A stretch of 64,000 nucleotides of DNA from Pectobacterium carotovorum (GCF_033898505.1 NZ_JAXAFK010000001.1:1984001-2048000); one strand, 5' to 3'. Shown: positions 1 to 10,400, numbered from the stretch's first letter. Translations and numbers: made by a program. Notes: generated by a model from the letters alone, not told the origin.

Positions 1-219
1 AACCAAATGAGGGTTTTTGATAATATTTGCTACAAAAAAAGCCACTTCTCGTGCTATTTACTCCTCTGTTTATACGCAATTTAAGCGCACTATTATATTC
101 TGAAAAAAAGAGTAAAAAGAGTGGCATGCTACACTGAGCCAGACCATAATTTATTGGTATAACACTGCGTCGGCCGCGGCTGAGCCAGCCCGACATATTC
201 GCTATTAAGGAGTTTGTAT

Positions 220-687
220 ATGATGAAGCGTTTACTTGTGGTTACCCTTGCAGGTATCACGCTGGCTGGTTGTGCTAATACCAGTACACTTTCAGGTGAT
301 GTTTACAGTGCATCCGAAGCTAAACAGGTGCAAACCGTGACTTACGGTACGATTGTTTCTACGCGCCCGGTTCAGATTCAGGCGGGGGAAGATTCTAACG
401 TGATCGGCGCACTGGGCGGTGCCGTACTAGGTGGTTTCCTGGGCAACACGGTCGGCGGCGGTACTGGTCGTAGTCTGGCGACAGCAGCCGGTGCAGTAGC
501 GGGTGGGGTCGCGGGTCAAAGCGCAACGAGTGCACTGAACCGCACACAGGGCGTAGAACTGGAAATTCGCCGTGATGACGGCAGTACCATTATGGTGGTA
601 CAGAAACAAGGCGATACGAAATTCAGCGCGGGTCAACGTGTTGCTATGGCCAGCAATGGCCGCAGTATCACTGTTTCTCCACGCTGA
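220..687 (+). CDS. slyB: SlyB outer-membrane lipoprotein
   Basis: A 155-residue lipoprotein of the Pcp/SlyB family. The N-terminus has a short basic-hydrophobic signal ending in the lipobox LAGC, so Cys18 should be lipidated and the protein sorted to the outer membrane. Residues about 60-105 form a glycine-zipper segment (GALGGAVLGGFLGN...), typical of the family. In E. coli SlyB is PhoPQ-activated and stabilises the outer membrane; this is family knowledge. An upstream in-frame TTG at 214 is possible, but AAGGAG at 207-212 is correctly spaced for the ATG at 220 and the E. coli protein has the same length. It is convergent with slyA. Confidence 0.93.
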   Translation: MMKRLLVVTLAGITLAGCANTSTLSGDVYSASEAKQVQTVTYGTIVSTRPVQIQAGEDSNVIGALGGAVLGGFLGNTVGGGTGRSLATAAGAVAGGVAGQSATSALNRTQGVELEIRRDDGSTIMVVQKQGDTKFSAGQRVAMASNGRSITVSPR

Positions 688-693
688 TGCTGT

Positions 694-726
694 GTGACGA
701 TCGCCGCCATCCGCGGCGATCGTCAC
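694..726. terminator. Hairpin between slyB and slyA
   Basis: A perfect 13-bp inverted repeat (GTGACGATCGCCG with a 7-base loop) lies 7 bases after the slyB stop. No U-tract follows on the plus strand, so it is either a transcript-end stabiliser or a weak terminator. Confidence 0.55.
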
Positions 727-818
727 AACGAATAATCAACTCCCGGAATGAATAACCAATAATCGATACTGGTAATATTGCCGGGATTTAATTCTCCCTC
801 TGCGTAACCCAAATTTAG

Positions 819-1259
819 CTACGCTTGATTCTCATGTAATGCCAATATATTTTTCTCAAGGCGCGCAACCAGCAGCGCTAATTCATCAACCTGCTCCGGC
901 GTAATTCCAAATAATACTTCACTACGTGTATGGCTAATTACGCCATTGACTGCCTGTATGATCGGCTCTGCTGATTCGGTCAGCATAATACGTTTTGCCC
1001 GACGATCGTGCGCACAAACGTGGCGAGTGATTAACCCTTTTTCCTCAAGCTGATCCAGTGTTCGGACTAATGAGGGTTGCTCAATACCTATCGCTTTGGC
1101 CAGTTGAATCTGCGATTGGCCAGGGGGTAAATGGTATATGTTATGCAGCGTAACCCAGTGCGTCTGGGTCAGTTCAAGTGGTTTTAACCGATGATCGACT
1201 AGCGCACGCCATACGCGCACCAGACGGGCTAAATCAGATCCTAATGGCAATTCCATCAC
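819..1259 (-). CDS. slyA: SlyA/Hor MarR-family transcriptional regulator
   Basis: A 146-residue winged-helix regulator almost collinear with E. coli SlyA: the block [24 protein letters not shown] and the DNA-recognition helix region [20 protein letters not shown] followed by the wing DRRAKRI are all present. In soft-rot bacteria this family is known as Hor or Rap and controls antibiotic, pigment and exoenzyme production; in Salmonella it counteracts H-NS. The role here is by family and not shown by the sequence. It faces slyB tail to tail, as in E. coli. TCTCC at 1261-1265 gives the start a GGAGA ribosome binding site. Confidence 0.94.
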   Translation of the reverse strand: MMELPLGSDLARLVRVWRALVDHRLKPLELTQTHWVTLHNIYHLPPGQSQIQLAKAIGIEQPSLVRTLDQLEEKGLITRHVCAHDRRAKRIMLTESAEPIIQAVNGVISHTRSEVLFGITPEQVDELALLVARLEKNILALHENQA

Positions 1260-1483
1260 CTCTCCTTATTGTTAGCACGCTAAGTTATATCCCTGGATTG
1301 CAATCAACTCTGATTTATAAAATAAGAAACGACTTTATTGTTGTAAAAATAGAACCATCGTGAAATGGATTCTATCAAATAAAAGTCTTTTAAAAATGAT
1401 CTCAGGCTTATTTTATTCAATCGAACGCTCCTGCGTTGCTTAAACAAAATTTCACGTAAATAGATCATCTAAGACAAGATGAC

Positions 1484-1723
1484 TTAAAACAACGATGGCT
1501 GACGGGACTCTACTGGCGTATCGGTTTTCTCTAAACGCTGTGACCGTTTCATTCTCTGCCGACACAAACGCAGCACATCCTGTTTCTGCGCATCACTCAT
1601 TTGGCCCCAACTAAAGCGCTCATTACGACTGCGAAAGCAACCGCGACAATACCCGCCTTCATCCGCCTGACAAATACCACGGCATGGATTAGGGACAACA
1701 AAGAGTTCAAGTTGCTCTGGCAC
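1484..1723 (-). CDS. DUF1289 family small cysteine-rich protein (YdhL-like)
   Basis: A 79-residue protein matching the E. coli YdhL length and pattern. The DUF1289 core NPCRGICQADEGGYCRGCFRS holds four cysteines in a CxxxC...CxxC arrangement, suggesting a metal or Fe-S site; function is unknown. The protein ends in a conserved PSLF tail. The frame is open upstream, but the GTG at 1723 follows AGGAGG by four bases and gives the family length, so I prefer it over a longer 103-residue reading. It is divergent from gloA. Confidence 0.8.
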   Translation of the reverse strand: MPEQLELFVVPNPCRGICQADEGGYCRGCFRSRNERFSWGQMSDAQKQDVLRLCRQRMKRSQRLEKTDTPVESRQPSLF

Positions 1724-2011
1724 AACACCTCCTGCTACAACTCTATTTATTGAAGCCCTGTTCTTTACCGCTGGCAAGCCCAAACGGACAGCCACAATGA
1801 AAATAATTAGGTAACCGTTGTAATAACTGACGATTTTTTTACACGCCAGGCGGTCTAAAAATGACCCAACGCGCTATTTACCCCTCCTGTTAGTACGTTT
1901 TAACACAAACCTCACCATAGTGTCGCATTTTTAGCATCATCCCAACAGCTTGGACTCGGCAGAGCCACAACGCTATACTTCCCTTTTGTTGCACTTTTTA
2001 ACGAGGACACT

Positions 2012-2419
2012 ATGCGTTTACTTCACACCATGCTGCGTGTTGGCGATTTACAACGTTCTATCGATTTCTATACTCAGATTCTGGGAATGCGCGTGCTGCG
2101 CACCAGCGAGAATACCGAATACAAATACACGCTGGCTTTCGTCGGTTATACCGAAGAGAGCGAAGGTGCAGTTATCGAACTGACCTACAACTGGGGCGTC
2201 GACAGCTATGAGCTGGGCAACGCCTATGGTCATATCGCGCTGGGCGTTGACGATGTTGCCGCAACCTGCGAGCGTATCCGCAAAGCAGGTGGCAATGTCA
2301 CGCGCGAAGCTGGTCCGGTCAAAGGCGGCACAACCGTCATCGCGTTCATTGAAGATCCAGACGGCTATAAAATCGAACTGATCGAAAACGCCCATGCGGG
2401 TAACGGCATCGGCCATTAA
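2012..2419 (+). CDS. gloA: Lactoylglutathione lyase (glyoxalase I)
   Basis: A 135-residue VOC-fold enzyme that isomerises the hemithioacetal of methylglyoxal and glutathione to S-lactoylglutathione in the cytoplasm. The four metal ligands of the E. coli Ni-dependent enzyme are all at the same positions: His5, Glu56, His74 and Glu122. Two beta-alpha-beta-beta-beta modules are evident (residues 1-60 and 70-125). AACGAGGACAC upstream supplies the ribosome binding site. It is followed by rnt, as in E. coli. Confidence 0.96.
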   Translation: MRLLHTMLRVGDLQRSIDFYTQILGMRVLRTSENTEYKYTLAFVGYTEESEGAVIELTYNWGVDSYELGNAYGHIALGVDDVAATCERIRKAGGNVTREAGPVKGGTTVIAFIEDPDGYKIELIENAHAGNGIGH

Positions 2420-2564
2420 TCTCCTGCATTCTACAGGTGCTGCATCGGCACCTGTCCTCCCCCTTCTTCTGCCACCTCCACCGTTTGAACGGCAACGGTA
2501 TGCTGCATCTCCAGTCAAAATTTGCAATAATGCGCGCTGCGTTTTGCTAACAACTAAGAGACAA

Positions 2565-3236
2565 ATGGCTGATAAAAGTGATCTGAACGCCCTGAGCGGC
2601 CGTTTTCGTGGGTTTTACCCGGTAGTGATTGATGTTGAAACCGCCGGATTTAATGCGAAAACCGATGCCTTGCTGGAAGTTGCGGCAGTAACATTAAAAA
2701 TGGATCAAGACGGTTGGTTACAGCCAGATGAAACGCTACATTTTCATGTTGAACCATTCGAAGGCGCGATCCTCGAACCCGCCGCGCTGGCGTTTAACGG
2801 CATTGATCCCACCAACCCACTACGCGGTGCCGTGAGCGAATATGATGCGCTGCATGAAATTTTCAAAGTCGTGCGTAAAGGGATCAAGGATCAAGGCTGC
2901 AACCGCGCCATTATCGTGGCGCATAATGCCACCTTCGATCACAGTTTCATGATGGCGGCAGCGGAGCGCTGTAGCCTAAAACGCAACCCGTTCCACCCTT
3001 TCGCAACCTTCGATACCGCGGCACTCAGCGGGCTGGTGTTAGGCCAAACCGTTCTGGCGAAAGCCTGTATTACCGCGGGTATTGCGTTTGACTCCAGCCA
3101 GGCACACTCAGCACTGTATGATACCAATCAGACGGCATTGCTGTTCTGTGAGCTGGTTAACCGCTGGAAACGTCTGGGCGGGTGGCCGATTGCGCTGGAA
3201 GAAAACTCGCTGGAAGACGCGTCAGCCGAAGACTGA
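2565..3236 (+). CDS. rnt: Ribonuclease T
   Basis: A 223-residue DEDD-superfamily 3'-5' exoribonuclease that trims the 3' ends of tRNA, 5S and 23S rRNA as a homodimer. Exo I motif [11 protein letters not shown] (catalytic Asp and Glu), Exo II around [12 protein letters not shown] and Exo III with the DEDDh histidine in [15 protein letters not shown] are visible. The frame is open further upstream, but [21 protein letters not shown] is the conserved N-terminus and the ATG at 2565 follows AAGAGA. Confidence 0.95.
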   Translation: MADKSDLNALSGRFRGFYPVVIDVETAGFNAKTDALLEVAAVTLKMDQDGWLQPDETLHFHVEPFEGAILEPAALAFNGIDPTNPLRGAVSEYDALHEIFKVVRKGIKDQGCNRAIIVAHNATFDHSFMMAAAERCSLKRNPFHPFATFDTAALSGLVLGQTVLAKACITAGIAFDSSQAHSALYDTNQTALLFCELVNRWKRLGGWPIALEENSLEDASAED

Positions 3237-3258
3237 AAAAACGGAAAAGCCAGAGATC

Positions 3259-3284
3259 AAAAAACGGGTGCCATAAGGCACCCG
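3259..3284 (-). terminator. Intrinsic terminator of grxD
   Basis: An 8-bp stem CGGGTGCC with a 4-base loop at 3265-3284 is followed on the minus strand by six U residues (3259-3264). It lies downstream of grxD and just after the converging rnt. Confidence 0.8.
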
Positions 3285-3347
3285 CTGGAAGGATTTACGC
3301 TCGCATCGTAACAACATTTGGCATCGTCATTACGTCAAAAGAAAACA

Positions 3348-3698
3348 TTACTCTTGATCGGTCTGCTGCGCTTTGTATTTGTCAGCCGTTTCTTTGATCA
3401 GCGGTTGCAGTTCGCCACGCTGAAACATTTCAACCACGATATCACAACCGCCAATCAGCTCACCGTCAACCCACAGCTGTGGGAATGTCGGCCAGTTCGC
3501 GTATTTTGGCAGCTCAGCGCGGATATCCGGGTTCTGTAAAATATCAACATACGCAAAACGCTCGCCACATGCAGACAACGCCTGAACCGTCTGTGCGGAA
3601 AAACCGCAGCTTGGCAATTTCGGGGAGCCTTTCATGTACAGCAGAATCGGGTTTTCAGCAATTTGGCGCTGAATTTTTTCAATTGTCGGTGTCGTCAT
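3348..3698 (-). CDS. grxD: Monothiol glutaredoxin Grx4
   Basis: A 116-residue monothiol glutaredoxin with the CGFS active site (Cys31) after MKGSPKLPS, and the glutathione-binding WPTFPQLWVDGELIGGCDI segment. Grx4 binds a [2Fe-2S] cluster as a dimer and with BolA-type partners, and takes part in Fe-S cluster trafficking in the cytoplasm. Sequence is nearly identical to the E. coli protein through residue 90. AGGAAGCAAGA precedes the ATG. Confidence 0.96.
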   Translation of the reverse strand: MTTPTIEKIQRQIAENPILLYMKGSPKLPSCGFSAQTVQALSACGERFAYVDILQNPDIRAELPKYANWPTFPQLWVDGELIGGCDIVVEMFQRGELQPLIKETADKYKAQQTDQE

Positions 3699-4040
3699 CT
3701 TCTTGCTTCCTTAAACCTTATAGGATGGCTAACGTCCAAAACGCTAGCCATGAGCCGCCGTCAGAGATACTACGACAGCGACATTGACTCAGTGATATTG
3801 TACCGATGCCACTGGCCACAAAAAAACGCCATTTTTTGTAGGGGTATTTTCCCTGCAAGTTATTCGCCCTTGATGAAATCAACACCAGAAAGCGTTGATA
3901 AATCAATCAAAAAAACAACTATTAACGTTTTTTCACTATTCTGTATGAATAAAGCGACCATGCCCACTTTTTTATGCCGCCGTTTTCAGGAATACTGTGC
4001 GGATTGAGCGAGTTAAGGATTATGTTCGGTCACTTTTATT
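3699..4040. other. Intergenic region grxD-mepH
   Basis: About 340 bases between divergent genes. It has an imperfect hairpin at 3725-3751 (ATGGCTA...TAGCCAT) close to the grxD start, and an AT-rich stretch before mepH. I see no gene. Confidence 0.5.
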
Positions 4041-4892
4041 ATGCGCTTATTTATTACTCTTTTTATATTATTTTTCAGCAATCTATCCCTGAACGTCGTT
4101 CAGGCTGCGCCGCATACCCCGCATTCTGCGCCGAAGAAAAGCACCGTTGAAGAAACCAATAAGAAAAGCCGTCAGACAAAGGGTAATGCTAAATCACCGA
4201 CACCGATCAAAAGCAAAAAACCAGAACCTACCGCAGCTAGCACAAAAACCAAACCCCGCAGCGCGAACAAATCAACAGAAAAAAAACCGTCACGGACGCA
4301 AAGCAGCACGCCCGCGCTAGTGAAAAAAAATCTCAAAAAGCTGAAGCCTGAAGAAGATAAGCAAACAACGGCACAGGCCAGAGTCAAAACTGGGCTGAAG
4401 AAGACCGCGCTCAAGGGAAAAGCGGATAAAAATCCGGCCCCCACTGAAAAAGGAATGGCGCTGAGCGCAGCGCATAAAAAACGTTATCAACATGCCAAAA
4501 CGACAGCAATGAATAAGCTGATGAGCCAAATAGGCAAGCCTTACCACTGGGGCGGCTCATCTCCCTTTACCGGATTCGACTGTAGCGGACTGGTCTATTA
4601 CGCGTATAAAGATGTCGTTAAGATCCAAATTCCACGCACTGCTAACGAAATGTATCACCTGCGTGATGCCGCTCCGATCAAAAAGAGCGAGCTGGAAAGT
4701 GGCGATTTGGTCTTCTTCCGCATCAATAATCGTGGCGCAGCCGATCACGTCGGGGTTTATCTGGGAGAAGGGAAATTTATCCAGTCGCCGCGTACAGGTT
4801 CAGATATTCGAATCAGCAAGCTGAGTGAAGATTATTGGCAGGAACACTACGTTGGCGCGCGTCGCGTAGTGACACCGCAGACGATTCGTTAA
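4041..4892 (+). CDS. mepH: NlpC/P60 murein endopeptidase (MepH-like)
   Basis: A 283-residue secreted peptidase. Residues 1-22 are a signal peptide ending near VQA-AP. Residues 23-140 are a long Lys/Ser/Thr/Pro-rich low-complexity linker, longer and more basic than a usual linker. Residues 150-275 are the NlpC/P60 domain with catalytic Cys181 in FDCSG and His236 in DHVGVYLG; the third polar position (FIQSP) is Gln. MepH cleaves D-Ala-mDAP cross-links during cell-wall growth. The clearest Shine-Dalgarno (TAAGGA at 4015-4020) sits more than 20 bases before the ATG and next to an out-of-frame ATG at 4022, so initiation may be weak or coupled. E. coli has sodB after this gene; here ynhF and purR follow. 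Confidence 0.87.
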   Translation: MRLFITLFILFFSNLSLNVVQAAPHTPHSAPKKSTVEETNKKSRQTKGNAKSPTPIKSKKPEPTAASTKTKPRSANKSTEKKPSRTQSSTPALVKKNLKKLKPEEDKQTTAQARVKTGLKKTALKGKADKNPAPTEKGMALSAAHKKRYQHAKTTAMNKLMSQIGKPYHWGGSSPFTGFDCSGLVYYAYKDVVKIQIPRTANEMYHLRDAAPIKKSELESGDLVFFRINNRGAADHVGVYLGEGKFIQSPRTGSDIRISKLSEDYWQEHYVGARRVVTPQTIR

Positions 4893-4921
4893 AAAACAGG
4901 TTCGGTATCGAAGAAGAACGA

Positions 4922-4960
4922 TTCAGACACGTTTATGTATACAACATCAACGTGTCTGAA
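4922..4960 (+). terminator. Hairpin after mepH
   Basis: A 10-bp inverted repeat (TTCAGACACG ... CGTGTCTGAA) with a 19-base loop lies between the ends of mepH and the converging ynhF. There is no clear U-tract. Confidence 0.45.
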
Positions 4961-4989
4961 TACCTCACCGGTGCAGAGGCGCCGTTCGG

Positions 4990-5079
4990 TTAGTTCAGCA
5001 CCGCAATAAAACTAAACGCGATGATCACAGCCAACGAGCCAACGGTTGTCAGTAAAGACATCTTCAGATCTGTATCCAT
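4990..5079 (-). CDS. ynhF: YnhF small membrane protein
   Basis: A 29-residue ORF starting MDTDLKMSLLTTVG and continuing as a single hydrophobic helix to VLN. Length, the N-terminal (M)xTDLK.SL.TT pattern and position beside purR match E. coli YnhF, a tiny inner-membrane protein of unknown function induced by stress. TAAGGAGT is well spaced before the ATG. It is convergent with mepH. Confidence 0.88.
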   Translation of the reverse strand: MDTDLKMSLLTTVGSLAVIIAFSFIAVLN

Positions 5080-5482
5080 AAACTACTCCTTATTAGCGAA
5101 CAAATTTAGCTGAAAATTTCACCTGAAAGCGTCATCTGAAAAAAGACACCGCCATTCACAGCCGAACCCATTTAGGCAGTTAAAGCTACAAATAATAGGG
5201 TTATTACGATTCTTTCATAATTCCAGTGAAAAATCTCGGACGAATGCATCACTAATAGTATAAATTAGCCCTTTCCCTTTCATGATAAATCGGACACAAT
5301 CCGCTGTTTATGAAAGCGCTGCGTATCGGTCGAAAAACGTCAACCCAGATCCCTTCGGTATAACATTCGGCATTCTCCTTCTGAAATCCTGTTTTTTAGC
5401 TTAGAAGAAGAACATTAAACGTAGGCAAACGATTAACAATATACTTACGTCTGTAACAGGTAAGTTCAGGAGTCATTTTTAG
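5080..5482. other. Intergenic region ynhF-purR
   Basis: About 400 bases holding the divergent promoters of ynhF and purR. A PurR-box-like site (5423-5438) lies near the purR end. Otherwise AT-rich, with no gene seen. Confidence 0.6.
5423..5438. promoter_or_regulatory. Candidate PurR operator (autoregulation)
   Basis: AGGCAAACGATTAACA matches the PurR box ANGCAANCGNTTNCNT at all fixed positions except two in the right half. It lies 45 bases before the purR ATG, fitting the known autoregulation of purR in E. coli. Confidence 0.55.
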
Positions 5483-6508
5483 ATGGCAACGATTAAAGAT
5501 GTGGCAAAGCGTGCTGGCGTTTCTACCACAACCGTATCGCACGTGATCAATAAAACACGTTTCGTCGCCGAAGAGACTAAGGCAGCCGTCAGGGCGGCAA
5601 TCAAAGAATTGCACTATTCGCCCAGCGCCGTCGCCCGCAGCCTCAAAGTTAATCACACCAAATCAATCGGTTTGCTGGCCACATCCAGCGAAGCCCCCTA
5701 TTTCGCCGAGATCATCGAAGCCGTCGAAAACAGCTGCTATGCCAAAGGCTATACGCTGGTACTGTGTAATTCGCATAACGACATTGGTAAACAGCGCGCT
5801 TATCTCTCCATGCTGGCGCAAAAACGCGTCGACGGCCTGCTGGTAATGTGCGCCGAATATCCACCTGAGCTGTTGGCTATGCTGGAAGACTATCGCAGCA
5901 TCCCGATGGTCGTGATGGACTGGGGCCAGATGCACAGCGATTTTACCGATACGATTATCGATAACGCCTTTGAAGGCGGTTATATGGCAGGTCGCTACCT
6001 GATCGAACGCGGTCATCGGGATATCGGTGCCATTCCCGGTATTCAAGAACGTAACACCGGCAGCGGGCGCTACCTCGGCTTTTTAAAAGCGCTGAAAGAA
6101 GCTGACATCACCGTACGCGAAGAGTGGGTTGTTCAGGGCGATTTCGAGCCGGAATCTGGTTATAAAGCCATGCATCAAATTCTCGCGCAGAAACAGCGGC
6201 CAACGGCCGTATTCTGCGGTGGCGATATCATGGCGATGGGCGCTATCTGTGCGGCAGACGAACTGGGTCTGCGCGTGCCGCAGGATATTTCGGTGATCGG
6301 TTATGACAACGTGCGCCACGCGCGTTTCTTTACGCCTGCGCTGACCACCATTCATCAGCCGAAAGAGCGTCTGGGGCAGTCCGCCTTTGCGATGCTGCTG
6401 GATCGCATTACCAGTAAGCGAGAAGATGCGCACGTGATCGAAGTGCATCCGACCCTGATAGAACGCCGCTCGGTTGCAGACGGCCCTTACCTCGACTATC
6501 GCCGCTAG
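5483..6508 (+). CDS. purR: Purine repressor PurR (LacI family)
   Basis: A 341-residue LacI-family repressor. Residues 1-45 hold the helix-turn-helix ([25 protein letters not shown]), residues 48-57 the hinge helix with the minor-groove Leu ([10 protein letters not shown]), and the remainder the periplasmic-binding-protein-like corepressor domain that binds hypoxanthine or guanine. It represses purine and some pyrimidine biosynthesis genes. Full length and nearly collinear with E. coli. AGGAGT precedes the ATG. E. coli ydhB/ydhC between purR and cfa are absent; an ERIC element occupies the gap. Confidence 0.96.
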   Translation: MATIKDVAKRAGVSTTTVSHVINKTRFVAEETKAAVRAAIKELHYSPSAVARSLKVNHTKSIGLLATSSEAPYFAEIIEAVENSCYAKGYTLVLCNSHNDIGKQRAYLSMLAQKRVDGLLVMCAEYPPELLAMLEDYRSIPMVVMDWGQMHSDFTDTIIDNAFEGGYMAGRYLIERGHRDIGAIPGIQERNTGSGRYLGFLKALKEADITVREEWVVQGDFEPESGYKAMHQILAQKQRPTAVFCGGDIMAMGAICAADELGLRVPQDISVIGYDNVRHARFFTPALTTIHQPKERLGQSAFAMLLDRITSKREDAHVIEVHPTLIERRSVADGPYLDYRR

Positions 6509-6604
6509 CCGCGAGTTCTGTACAGACGATTTTCTTATTCCTGTCTGCTTCCCCTCTCTGCTTCAGCCCGCTCTCTTGTAGGCTGGCTGAAGCCGTTCTA
6601 ATTC

Positions 6605-6731
<127 letters not shown>

Positions 6732-6830
6732 ATACCGTGTTTCATTTTCTCTGGTGACAGCCGATACCTCGGCTGCGATAAGTGTTGTCCTGGTGTGTTT
6801 TACGATACTTTTACATAAAGTTAAGGAGAC

Positions 6831-7985
6831 ATGATGGGTTTACCTTATACAGAAGAATGGGATGACGATATCGCGCCCTGGTTCCACATCGTGCAAGACA
6901 TGTTGAATACCGCAGATATCACCATCAACGGCCCCCGCCCTTTTGACATCCGCGTGACTCATCCCGGTTTTTTTAAACGTGCTATGCGCGAGGGATCGCT
7001 GGGGCTGGGAGAAAGTTACATGGATGGCTGGTGGGAGTGTGAACGGCTGGATATGTTTTCCCATCGCGTCCTGCGGGCGGGGCTGGAGGCTAAGTTACCC
7101 CGTCGCCTGCACGATCTCACGCGGGTCGCCCTCTCCCGCGTCACGAATTTGCAATCCCGCAGGCGTGCTCAGGTTGTCGGTAAAGCCCATTACGATTTAG
7201 GTAATGATCTCTTTACCCTGATGCTGGATCCTTATATGCAATATTCCTGCGCCTATTGGAAACAGGCACAAACGCTGGAACAGGCGCAGGAAGATAAACT
7301 CGCTATGATCTGCGAAAAGCTCCAGCTCAAATCGGGGATGACGCTGCTGGATATCGGCTGCGGCTGGGGCGGGCTTGCCGAGTTCGCGGCGCGTCACTAC
7401 GGCGTTTCGGTTTATGGCATCACCATTTCCAAAGAGCAGCAAATGCTGGCACAGCAGCGCTGTCAGAATCTGAACGTCACCATTGAACGACAGGATTACC
7501 GCGATCTCGATCGGCAATTTGACCGCGTAGTATCGGTTGGCATGTTTGAACACGTCGGGCCGCGCAACTATGACCGCTATTTTCGCGTCGTACGGCGTAA
7601 CCTAAAGCCTAACGGACTGTTTCTGCTGCATACCATCGGGGCCAATAAGACCGATCCGCATGTCGATCCCTGGATTCATAAATACATCTTCCCCAACGGC
7701 TGCATCCCTTCCATACAGCACATTGCGCAGGCGAGCGAGCCTTACATGGTGATGGAGGACTGGCACAATTTCGGTGCCGATTACGATCGCACATTAATGG
7801 CGTGGCATACGCGCTTTCAGCAAAGCTGGCCACTGCTTTCCACACGCTACCCTGCCCGCTTCCGCCGGATGTTCAGCTACTACCTGAACCTCTGCGCTGG
7901 TGCCTTCAGAGCAAGAACACTCCAGCTCTGGCAAGTCGTGTTCAGTCTGGATGGGATCGAGGGTGGATTACGCGTTTCACGCTGA
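6831..7985 (+). CDS. cfa: Cyclopropane-fatty-acyl-phospholipid synthase
   Basis: A 384-residue SAM-dependent enzyme that converts cis-unsaturated acyl chains of membrane phospholipids to cyclopropane chains, usually at stationary phase or under acid stress. The N-terminal 110 residues are the lipid-binding domain (GSLGLGESYMDGWWECERLDMF), followed by the methyltransferase fold with SAM motif LLDIGCGWGG and the active-site Cys355 in YLNLCAGAF. AAGGAG lies just before two adjacent ATGs (6831 and 6834); either may be used. Confidence 0.96.
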   Translation: MMGLPYTEEWDDDIAPWFHIVQDMLNTADITINGPRPFDIRVTHPGFFKRAMREGSLGLGESYMDGWWECERLDMFSHRVLRAGLEAKLPRRLHDLTRVALSRVTNLQSRRRAQVVGKAHYDLGNDLFTLMLDPYMQYSCAYWKQAQTLEQAQEDKLAMICEKLQLKSGMTLLDIGCGWGGLAEFAARHYGVSVYGITISKEQQMLAQQRCQNLNVTIERQDYRDLDRQFDRVVSVGMFEHVGPRNYDRYFRVVRRNLKPNGLFLLHTIGANKTDPHVDPWIHKYIFPNGCIPSIQHIAQASEPYMVMEDWHNFGADYDRTLMAWHTRFQQSWPLLSTRYPARFRRMFSYYLNLCAGAFRARTLQLWQVVFSLDGIEGGLRVSR

Positions 7986-7996
7986 CAGAAAAGAAA

Positions 7997-8024
7997 AAAC
8001 CGGACGAGGTTATTCGTCCGGTTT
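7997..8024. terminator. Bidirectional terminator cfa / ribE
   Basis: An 11-bp perfect stem (AAACCGGACGA, 6-base loop) with A-rich 5' and T-rich 3' sides lies between the converging cfa and ribE genes, and can serve both. Confidence 0.85.
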
Positions 8025-8046
8025 ACAAGAACAGGCAACGAGGAAA

Positions 8047-8682
8047 TTACTCTTCTTTGCCCAGGTCGCTCGCCTGCTTGCTGGCCAACACGCGCTCGAC
8101 CGTATCCACCACGGCCTGTGTCTGCGGATCGATTTCAATATTGATGCGATGTCCCAGACGTTTCTGTCCCAGCGTAGTACGGTTCAGCGTTTCGGGAATT
8201 AAATGCACGCAGAAACGCCCGCGAGTCACTTCCCCTACCGTCAGGCTGATACCATCAATCCCAACAAAGCCTTTATGCAGCACGTATTTCATCAGCGCTT
8301 CATCTGCCAGACGGAACCAAATCTGATGGTTATTCTCTGAAACCTGAATCTTCACCACTTCCGCCGTACACATGATGTGACCCGACATGACGTGTCCACC
8401 AATCTCGTCACCGAATTTCGCGGCACGCTCAATATTCACAACATCGCCTTCATGAATATCGCCCAGATTCGTTAGTCGCAGCGTTTCTTTCATGAGATCG
8501 AAGCTGACACGATCGCCCTCGATGGCGGTTACCGTCAGGCAGCAGCCGTTGTGCGCCACCGAGGCACCGGGCACAAGTCCGGGCAGCAGATCAGGCGGGA
8601 GCTGGACAACGTGCGTGCGGAAATTGGATTTTTCTTCAATCGACACCACCGGCGCGGTGCCCTGCACAATACCGGTAAACAT
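8047..8682 (-). CDS. ribE: Riboflavin synthase alpha subunit
   Basis: A 211-residue enzyme with two tandem lumazine-binding domains (MFTGIVQG... and [13 protein letters not shown]...GVEV-type second repeat starting near residue 98). It dismutates two 6,7-dimethyl-8-ribityllumazine molecules to riboflavin. The active-site MFTGIVQ N-terminus is intact. E. coli calls this gene ribC or ribE. It is divergent from mdtK as in E. coli, and no FMN riboswitch is visible in the 240-base spacer. Confidence 0.95.
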   Translation of the reverse strand: MFTGIVQGTAPVVSIEEKSNFRTHVVQLPPDLLPGLVPGASVAHNGCCLTVTAIEGDRVSFDLMKETLRLTNLGDIHEGDVVNIERAAKFGDEIGGHVMSGHIMCTAEVVKIQVSENNHQIWFRLADEALMKYVLHKGFVGIDGISLTVGEVTRGRFCVHLIPETLNRTTLGQKRLGHRINIEIDPQTQAVVDTVERVLASKQASDLGKEE

Positions 8683-8924
8683 ACGGTTTGCCTCTTAAAA
8701 ACAAAGAAATGATTTGGTGCAGTGTGCCCGATATTTCGCGGAAATCCAAACCGGAATACCGCACACTACATTGCTATCGAAACCGTAGCGTAACAAAAAG
8801 AATATATTCTCTTCCATGCTGGTTTACTTTCGTTAAGTCGTTACAATGACTCCCTCTTTGTCCCGATCTGTTTTTCATATCTAAATTATTTATTCCGCAG
8901 TCAAGTCATTCAAGGAAGGTATCC

Positions 8925-10298
8925 GTGCAACAGTATCTGACAGAAGCGCGTAAATTATTGGCGCTTGCTGTTCCTGTCATTATTGCGCAAGTGTCTCAAA
9001 CATCGATGGGGGTCGTTGACACCATCATGGCAGGCGCTTATAGCGCCACCGATATGGCCGCCGTCGCCGTGGGAACCTCTATCTGGCTACCCGCCATTCT
9101 TTTTGGCCACGGTCTGCTGCTGGCACTGACGCCCGTTGTCGCACAGCTCAACGGTTCCGGCCGACGCGATCGCATCTCGCATCAGGTGCGACAATCCTTT
9201 TTCCTGGCCGCCATTATTTCTGTATTTACGATGCTGGCGCTGTATCAGGGGGAATATGCCATTAACCTGATGAGCGACGATTCGCCGGAGCTGGCGGCGA
9301 AGGCCATTGGCTACCTGCATGCGCTGCTGTGGGGCGTACCTGGCTATCTGTTCTATCAGGTTTTGCGCTGCCAGTGCGAAGGGCTGTCCAAAACCTACCC
9401 CGGCATGATGATTGGGTTCATCGGGTTATTAATCAATATCCCGATCAACTATATCTTTATCCACGGTAAATTTGGCATGCCCGAACTGGGCGGCGTAGGC
9501 TGCGGCGTCGCTACCGCGTCGGTTTACTGGATCATGATGCTATTGATGATGGCCTACACCCGACGCGCCTCCTGGCTACGCGATATCCGCCAGCATCGTC
9601 CTACATTCCGCCCGGATTTTTCCGTATTAAAGCGTTTGTTTGGTCTCGGTTTACCTATCGCGCTGGCGCTGCTTTTCGAGGTCACCTTGTTTGCCGTGGT
9701 GGCGCTGTTGGTGTTGCCGCTGGGCGTCGTCGATGTGGCCGGTCACCAGATTGCCCTGAACTTCAGCTCGCTGATGTTCGTCCTTCCGCTCTCGGTTGGC
9801 GTTGCTACCACCATTCGCGTCGGACATCGTTTAGGAGAAGGTTCGGTTGAGAACGCCCGGATTGCCGCCTACACCGGCATTCTGGCTGGCGTGGCGTTAG
9901 CCAGCTGTACGGCCATTTTCACCACGCTGCTGCGCGAGCCTATCGCCCTGCTCTACAATCAGGATCCGCTGGTGGTGGCGATGGCTTCTCAGCTCATGCT
10001 GTTGGCTGCCGTTTATCAAATCTCCGATGCCGTTCAGGCCATCGGCAGTGGCGTATTGCGCGGCTATAAAGATACCCGGTCGATTTTCTATATTACGTTC
10101 ACGGCGTACTGGGTGCTGGGGTTACCGAGCGGCTACCTGCTGGCGTTGACGGATATCATCGTCCCACGCATGGGACCCGCGGGTTTCTGGTGCGGTTTCA
10201 TCATTGGCCTGACGGCAGCGGCAGTGATGATGGTGACGCGGATTCGTTTTCTTCAGCGCCAGCCTGCCGCACAGATTTTAGCGCGCGCGGCTCGCTAG
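8925..10298 (+). CDS. mdtK: MATE-family multidrug efflux pump MdtK (NorM)
   Basis: A 457-residue, 12-helix inner-membrane antiporter of the MATE family, the same length as E. coli MdtK. The two pseudo-symmetric halves each start with a QTSMGVVDT / [21 protein letters not shown] segment. Na+- or H+-driven export of fluoroquinolones and cationic dyes is family knowledge. Translation appears to start at GTG (8925) after AAGGAAGG. The gene is followed by tRNA-Val, as in E. coli. Confidence 0.95.
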   Translation: MQQYLTEARKLLALAVPVIIAQVSQTSMGVVDTIMAGAYSATDMAAVAVGTSIWLPAILFGHGLLLALTPVVAQLNGSGRRDRISHQVRQSFFLAAIISVFTMLALYQGEYAINLMSDDSPELAAKAIGYLHALLWGVPGYLFYQVLRCQCEGLSKTYPGMMIGFIGLLINIPINYIFIHGKFGMPELGGVGCGVATASVYWIMMLLMMAYTRRASWLRDIRQHRPTFRPDFSVLKRLFGLGLPIALALLFEVTLFAVVALLVLPLGVVDVAGHQIALNFSSLMFVLPLSVGVATTIRVGHRLGEGSVENARIAAYTGILAGVALASCTAIFTTLLREPIALLYNQDPLVVAMASQLMLLAAVYQISDAVQAIGSGVLRGYKDTRSIFYITFTAYWVLGLPSGYLLALTDIIVPRMGPAGFWCGFIIGLTAAAVMMVTRIRFLQRQPAAQILARAAR

Positions 10299-10360
10299 AT
10301 AACGTTTTATCCATTTTGAGTCGAAAAAAACAACACAATGGATACAACCCCAGCAATCGC

Positions 10361-10400
10361 GCTGGCAAGAGCACAAAATTGCATTTTTCCTCTTGCCAGC
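10361..10400 (+). terminator. Hairpin after mdtK
   Basis: An 11-bp perfect inverted repeat (GCTGGCAAGAG) with an 18-base loop is followed by TTTCCCC. It is a possible mdtK terminator just ahead of the tRNA gene; the loop is long for a classic one. Confidence 0.45.

Noticed and set aside
4022..4150. Out-of-frame 42-codon ORF starting just before mepH behind TAAGGA.
   Set aside because: Fully overlaps the mepH signal-peptide region, with no family features; kept only as a note on mepH initiation.
8683..8924. FMN riboswitch upstream of ribE.
   Set aside because: None of the conserved RFN blocks are visible; in enterobacteria it belongs to ribB.
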